Origin: Eubacterium sp.
Lineage (GTDB): Bacteria; Bacillota; Clostridia; Oscillospirales; Acutalibacteraceae
DNA length: 64,000 nucleotides
Assembly: GCA_029258375.1 (NCBI GenBank)
Contig: JARHZA010000001.1
Span: forward strand, 496,001-560,000
Direction: 5' to 3'
A program made the translations under genes and the position numbers. Shown piece after piece: positions 60,994 through 64,000 of this stretch (the first letter of the stretch is position 1; each line of letters opens with the position of its first letter). Under the pieces are notes generated by a model. It ran no database searches and had not been told where the DNA came from. It worked only from the letters and a program-made list of their open reading frames with translations.

Positions 60994-61019
60994 TTATATC
61001 TTTTGTTGGGGTATTTAAT

Positions 61020-62054
61020 ATGAATAAAGTAGTCAAAATTTCACTTGCTGTAATCGTTTTAATATGTGTTATTGTTGTAGCAGTTATTGCAACTAACACA
61101 GTAAAAAAAGACATTAACGGAACAGAAAATAAAGAGTCAAAAGAATATACTTTAATTATTAAAGATGCAGATTTTCAGTATCAGGTATCTGAAAGATTAA
61201 AGAGTAATGATATTATAATTTCTGACACAGTTTGGAACTGGTGGATGGATAAACATTATCCAGATTTTACTTATATTAACGGAGAGTATTATCTTAATTC
61301 ATCAATGAGTTATGATGAAATAGCAAAAAAATTGCAAAACCCTGATATTAGTCATAAAAAAGTTACAGTTACAATTCCAGAAGGATATAATATTTTCGAT
61401 ATTGCAAAAGCCCTTGAACAAAATGGTATTTGTTCAAAAGATGATTTTTACAAAGCTGTTTCAACAACCGACGGATATGATTATGAATGGCTTTCTGAAA
61501 TACCAACTGATAACAAAAATTTAGGATTTCCTTTGGAAGGATTCCTTTTTCCAGCAACTTATGACCTTGGTGAGAATACACCAGCAACAGAAGTAGTAAA
61601 TAAAATGCTTGGTGCTTTTGATGATAGACTTTCAAGTGATATTAAAGACTATTGCAAAAAGAATAATATGTCTATTTTTGAATTTGTAACTCTTTGTTCA
61701 ATAGTTCAAGAAGAGGCACTTACAAAAGATAGCGCAGCTGGTATTGCATCTGTCCTAATAAATCGCCTTGATAAAGGTGTTAAACTTCAGTGTGATGTAA
61801 CATATTTTTATGCAAAAAAACTTCTTGATTATGGTTTTTCAAAAGAATGTTATGATTCATACTATACTTACAGATGCCCTGCACTTCCAAGTGGCCCAAT
61901 AACAAACTCAGGTAAAGAAATTATGGATGCCGTGATAAATCATCCAAACACAGAATATATGTACTTTTTCTCTGATTTGAAAGGCGACTTCCATTTTGCA
62001 TCAACTGGTGCAGAATTTGAGGAATTAAAGCAAAAATATCCTTGGAAAAAATAA
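61020..62054 (+). CDS. mltG: Endolytic transglycosylase MltG (YceG)
   Basis: MltG cuts nascent peptidoglycan strands at the membrane and sets glycan length. The 344-residue protein has one N-terminal membrane helix (about 5-26), a LysM-like region with TVTIPEGYNIFDIAKALEQNG, the LEGFLFPATYDL motif and the catalytic Glu in LCSIVQEEALTKDSA (about 236), followed by ASVLINRLDKGVKLQCDVTYFYA. The C-terminal part includes PALPSGPITNSG and YMYFFSDLKGDFHFA, as expected. The ribosome site is weak (TTGGGG). It follows pyk and precedes thyA-folA. Confidence 0.94.
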   Translation: MNKVVKISLAVIVLICVIVVAVIATNTVKKDINGTENKESKEYTLIIKDADFQYQVSERLKSNDIIISDTVWNWWMDKHYPDFTYINGEYYLNSSMSYDEIAKKLQNPDISHKKVTVTIPEGYNIFDIAKALEQNGICSKDDFYKAVSTTDGYDYEWLSEIPTDNKNLGFPLEGFLFPATYDLGENTPATEVVNKMLGAFDDRLSSDIKDYCKKNNMSIFEFVTLCSIVQEEALTKDSAAGIASVLINRLDKGVKLQCDVTYFYAKKLLDYGFSKECYDSYYTYRCPALPSGPITNSGKEIMDAVINHPNTEYMYFFSDLKGDFHFASTGAEFEELKQKYPWKK

Positions 62055-62108
62055 TTAAATTTAATTAAGAGTAATAAGAATAATAAATGAGTGAAGGAGA
62101 ACTAATAT

Positions 62109-63011
62109 ATGTCTAAATGGGATAGAGATTATCTTGACCTTTGCAGAAAAATTTTAACAGAAGGCAAAGAAGTTGAAAATAGAACAGGGGTTAACACTAT
62201 TAAAGTTCCTTCACATCATTTTCATTTCGATTTTGAAGAGGAATTTCCTGTTCTTACAACAAAGCAATTGTTTATAAGACAAGCAGTTCTTGAAATGCTT
62301 TGGATTTATCAAGCACAGTCTAATGATGTTAGATGGCTTCAAGAACGTGGTGTAAATATTTGGAATGAATGGGAAATAGACGAAAACGGAATTTGGACTG
62401 CAACACAAATGATTCCAGATGAAAATGGAAAACTTGTTAAAAAGACTATTCATAAGGATTTTGGCAAAGAATATGCCCACACAATAGGCACTGCTTATGG
62501 TTACATTGTAAATAAGTTCCAAATGACTCAAAATTTAATTGATAAAATAAAGAACCATCCTGAAGATAGAAGAATGGTTATGACTTTATGGCAAAATGAC
62601 TATCTTGATACTGCTGTTTTACCAAGTTGTGTTTGGAGCAGTGAGTGGGATGTAACTGATGGAAAACTTAACTGCTGGGTTCATCAGCGTAGTTGTGATG
62701 TGCCTCTTGGTCTTCCGTTTAATGTTACACAGTATGCAACATTACTTTGTATGCTTGCACAAGTTTGTGGTCTTAAACCTGGCACAATGGATTGGAGCAT
62801 TAAAGATGCTCATATTTATGTTAACCAAGTTGACGGCATAAAAGAACAAATTCGCAGACTTGATGAAGAAGGCGATTTGCCAGCACCTAAACTTTGGCTT
62901 AACCCTGATGTTGATGATTTCTTTAAGTTTGACAGCAGCAGAGACTGCAGTGATGTTAAACTTATTGATTATAAGCACCGTGGAAAAATTTCTTTCCCAA
63001 TAGCACAGTAA
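62109..63011 (+). CDS. thyA: Thymidylate synthase
   Basis: The enzyme methylates dUMP to dTMP using methylene-tetrahydrofolate. The 300-residue protein has the N-terminal NRTGVNTI loop, PVLTTKQLFIRQAVLEMLW, the arginine pair in PEDRRMVMTLW, the active-site cysteine in VLPSCVWSSEW (about 179), and QRSCDVPLGLPFNVTQYA. The usual Pro-Cys-His is Ser-Cys-Val here, a variant seen in some Firmicutes. The start has an AAGGAG site. folA follows 15 bases later, forming the classic pair that regenerates tetrahydrofolate. Confidence 0.95.
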   Translation: MSKWDRDYLDLCRKILTEGKEVENRTGVNTIKVPSHHFHFDFEEEFPVLTTKQLFIRQAVLEMLWIYQAQSNDVRWLQERGVNIWNEWEIDENGIWTATQMIPDENGKLVKKTIHKDFGKEYAHTIGTAYGYIVNKFQMTQNLIDKIKNHPEDRRMVMTLWQNDYLDTAVLPSCVWSSEWDVTDGKLNCWVHQRSCDVPLGLPFNVTQYATLLCMLAQVCGLKPGTMDWSIKDAHIYVNQVDGIKEQIRRLDEEGDLPAPKLWLNPDVDDFFKFDSSRDCSDVKLIDYKHRGKISFPIAQ

Positions 63012-63026
63012 AATTAGGAGATAGAT

Positions 63027-63506
63027 ATGACAATTTCAATGATTGCTGCAATAGGCAAAAACTTAGAACTTGGCAAAAACAATGACCTTATTTGGCATTT
63101 TTCAGCTGATATGAAGTTTTTTAAAAACACAACAACCGGTAACACTGTTGTTATGGGCAGAAAGACTTTTGAATCATTGCCACACGCATTACCTAACCGC
63201 AGAAATATTGTTTTAACAAACAATAAAGACCTTAAAATAGACGGCGTTGAAATTTGCCACACTATTGATGAAGTTTTTGAACTTTGCAAAAACGATAATG
63301 TGTTTATTATTGGTGGCGGCAAAATTTATAGTGAGTTTTTAAATTATTCAGATAAACTTATTTTAACTGAAATTGACGCAACTTGTGATGATGCAAATGT
63401 TTATTTTCCACATTTTGACAAAGAACTTTATGAAAAAGAAGTTATTGCTGAAAACGAGGAAAAAGGCATTAAGTTTGAACACGTTGTTTACACAAAGAAA
63501 AAGTAA
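63027..63506 (+). CDS. folA: Dihydrofolate reductase
   Basis: The 159-residue enzyme reduces dihydrofolate made by ThyA. Motifs are MIAAIGKNLELGKNNDLIWHFSADMKFFK (substrate Asp in ADMKFF, about 28), VVMGRKTFESLP for NADPH and VFIIGGGKIYSEFL, followed by the C-terminal strands. The TAGGAGA site precedes the ATG. It is co-transcribed with thyA. No terminator is obvious before the infC promoter directly downstream. Confidence 0.95.
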   Translation: MTISMIAAIGKNLELGKNNDLIWHFSADMKFFKNTTTGNTVVMGRKTFESLPHALPNRRNIVLTNNKDLKIDGVEICHTIDEVFELCKNDNVFIIGGGKIYSEFLNYSDKLILTEIDATCDDANVYFPHFDKELYEKEVIAENEEKGIKFEHVVYTKKK

Positions 63507-63525
63507 ATAATAGTTTATATTACTA

Positions 63526-63554
63526 TTGACAAAGGGCTAATGTTGTGTTAATAT
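63526..63554 (+). promoter_or_regulatory. Predicted sigma-A promoter of the infC operon
   Basis: A perfect TTGACA and TAATAT are separated by 17 bases, 20 bases after the folA stop. Confidence 0.75.
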
Positions 63555-63560
63555 ATTTGC

Positions 63561-63687
63561 ACAACGAAGAAGAACACATCCGTTCTCCCCTTAAACTTTA
63601 GTGAAAAGGGCAATATTTCATTTACTATTTTGATTTATTGAAGTGCGGACTTTTTTGTGTTCGCACTTTTATTTTTTTAGAGAGGTG
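63561..63687 (+). promoter_or_regulatory. infC leader with attenuator-like terminator
   Basis: The transcribed leader folds into small hairpins (AGAAC/GTTCT at 63571-63586; CCCTT/AAGGG at 63588-63610), then a terminator-like stem AAGTGCG/CGCACTT (63641-63668) with a T-rich tail that runs into the ribosome site AGAGAGGTG. In Firmicutes the infC-rpmI-rplT operon is controlled by L20 binding to such a leader; that role is inferred. Confidence 0.65.
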
Positions 63688-63693
63688 TTTTAT

Positions 63694-64000
63694 ATCAGCA
63701 AGGATATCCCACAGCTTAATGGTGAAATCAAAGACAAGGAATTACGTGTTATAACAGCAGACGGTGAGCAACTCGGTATTATGAGCGCTAAAGAGGCTCT
63801 TAACGAAGCTCAAAAAAGAGGTCAAGATTTAGTTAAAATTGCTCCTCAAGCAAAGCCACCTGTTGTAAAGATTATGGATTATAGCAAATATCGCTATGAA
63901 CAAGCTAAACGTGATAAAGAAAATCGTAAAAAGCAAAAAACAGTTGATACAAAAGAAATTCGTCTTTCACTCAACATTGATGTAGGCGACTTTAACACAA
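63694..64000 (+). CDS. infC: Translation initiation factor IF-3 (5' part, AUC start)
   Basis: This gene runs off the right edge; about 102 residues are visible. From the codon after the AGAGAGGTG site it reads ISKDIPQLNGEIKDKELRVI, then GIMSAKEALNEAQ and VKIAPQAKPPVVKIMDY, SKYRYEQAKRDKENRKKQK and VDTKEIRLSLNIDVGDF, all typical of the IF-3 N-domain and linker. The first codon is ATC, one of the rare start codons by which IF-3 represses its own synthesis. No ATG, GTG or TTG lies in a suitable place. IF-3 discriminates start codons on the 30S subunit. rpmI and rplT are expected downstream. Confidence 0.93.
   Translation, partial: MSKDIPQLNGEIKDKELRVITADGEQLGIMSAKEALNEAQKRGQDLVKIAPQAKPPVVKIMDYSKYRYEQAKRDKENRKKQKTVDTKEIRLSLNIDVGDFNT

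Noticed and set aside
1-64000. CRISPR array, prophage, insertion sequence or integrative element
   Set aside because: No regularly spaced repeats, integrase, transposase, phage structural gene or attachment-site pair was seen. The AT-rich 26-33 kb stretch lacks mobility genes.

Overview
The window is low-GC, AT-rich bacterial chromosome from an anaerobic Gram-positive of the class Clostridia, probably an Oscillospirales/Ruminococcaceae-type gut commensal. The grounds are AGGAGG-type ribosome sites, frequent TTG/GTG starts, sigma-A promoters with 17-base spacers, a pyruvate:ferredoxin oxidoreductase, a Feo iron operon, a dlt-like operon, an SPxTG surface protein and many glycosidases for host or plant glycans. 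The genus is inferred from gene content only. No integrase, transposase, phage gene or CRISPR array was seen.

Layout. 1-6.2 kb: a leftward group (truncated GH16 lipoprotein, GNAT_C acyltransferase, metallophosphoesterase), a tRNA-Arg(CCG), then a rightward GH20 hexosaminidase coupled to a membrane M28 peptidase. 6.2-12.8 kb: an acidic unknown protein, NAD synthetase and a large PFOR. 12.8-16.7 kb, leftward: a zinc-ribbon signal peptidase I, a GH36-like glycosidase and a TSCPD protein. 16.9-26 kb: an amino-acid ABC transporter, an AI-2E-family permease, ACT protein/homoserine dehydrogenase/aspartokinase, then greA-lysS. 26-33 kb is gene-poor: a GNAT, a small membrane protein, an SPNTG surface protein, a 1.2-kb field of frameshifted remnants, a membrane-anchored GH16 and a small membrane protein.

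33-38.7 kb holds a dlt-like operon in the order adenylation enzyme, PLP decarboxylase, carrier protein, MBOAT, DltD-like. 38.7-42.7 kb, leftward: a second GH20, a GH25 muramidase and a DtxR-family regulator that faces a feoA-feoA-feoB-Cys-rich-protein operon (43-46 kb) with DtxR-like operators. 46-50.6 kb: YebC, GlyA, an aminotransferase and TrpS. 50.8-55.7 kb: an unusual operon of two SCP2-like proteins flanking a class III aminotransferase and a split transketolase. 55.9-59.4 kb: pstSCAB with a domain-permuted PstS. 59.5-64 kb: pyruvate kinase, MltG, ThyA, DHFR and the start of infC behind an attenuator-like leader.

The two best candidates for undescribed biology are the decarboxylase-containing dlt-like operon, which may decorate a cell-envelope polymer with something other than D-alanine, and the SCP2/aminotransferase/transketolase operon, whose substrate is unknown. 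Smaller novelties are a lysyl-tRNA synthetase with two DUF1508-like repeats at its N-terminus, a zinc-ribbon signal peptidase and a circularly permuted PstS. All functional calls come from reading motifs; no database search was run.
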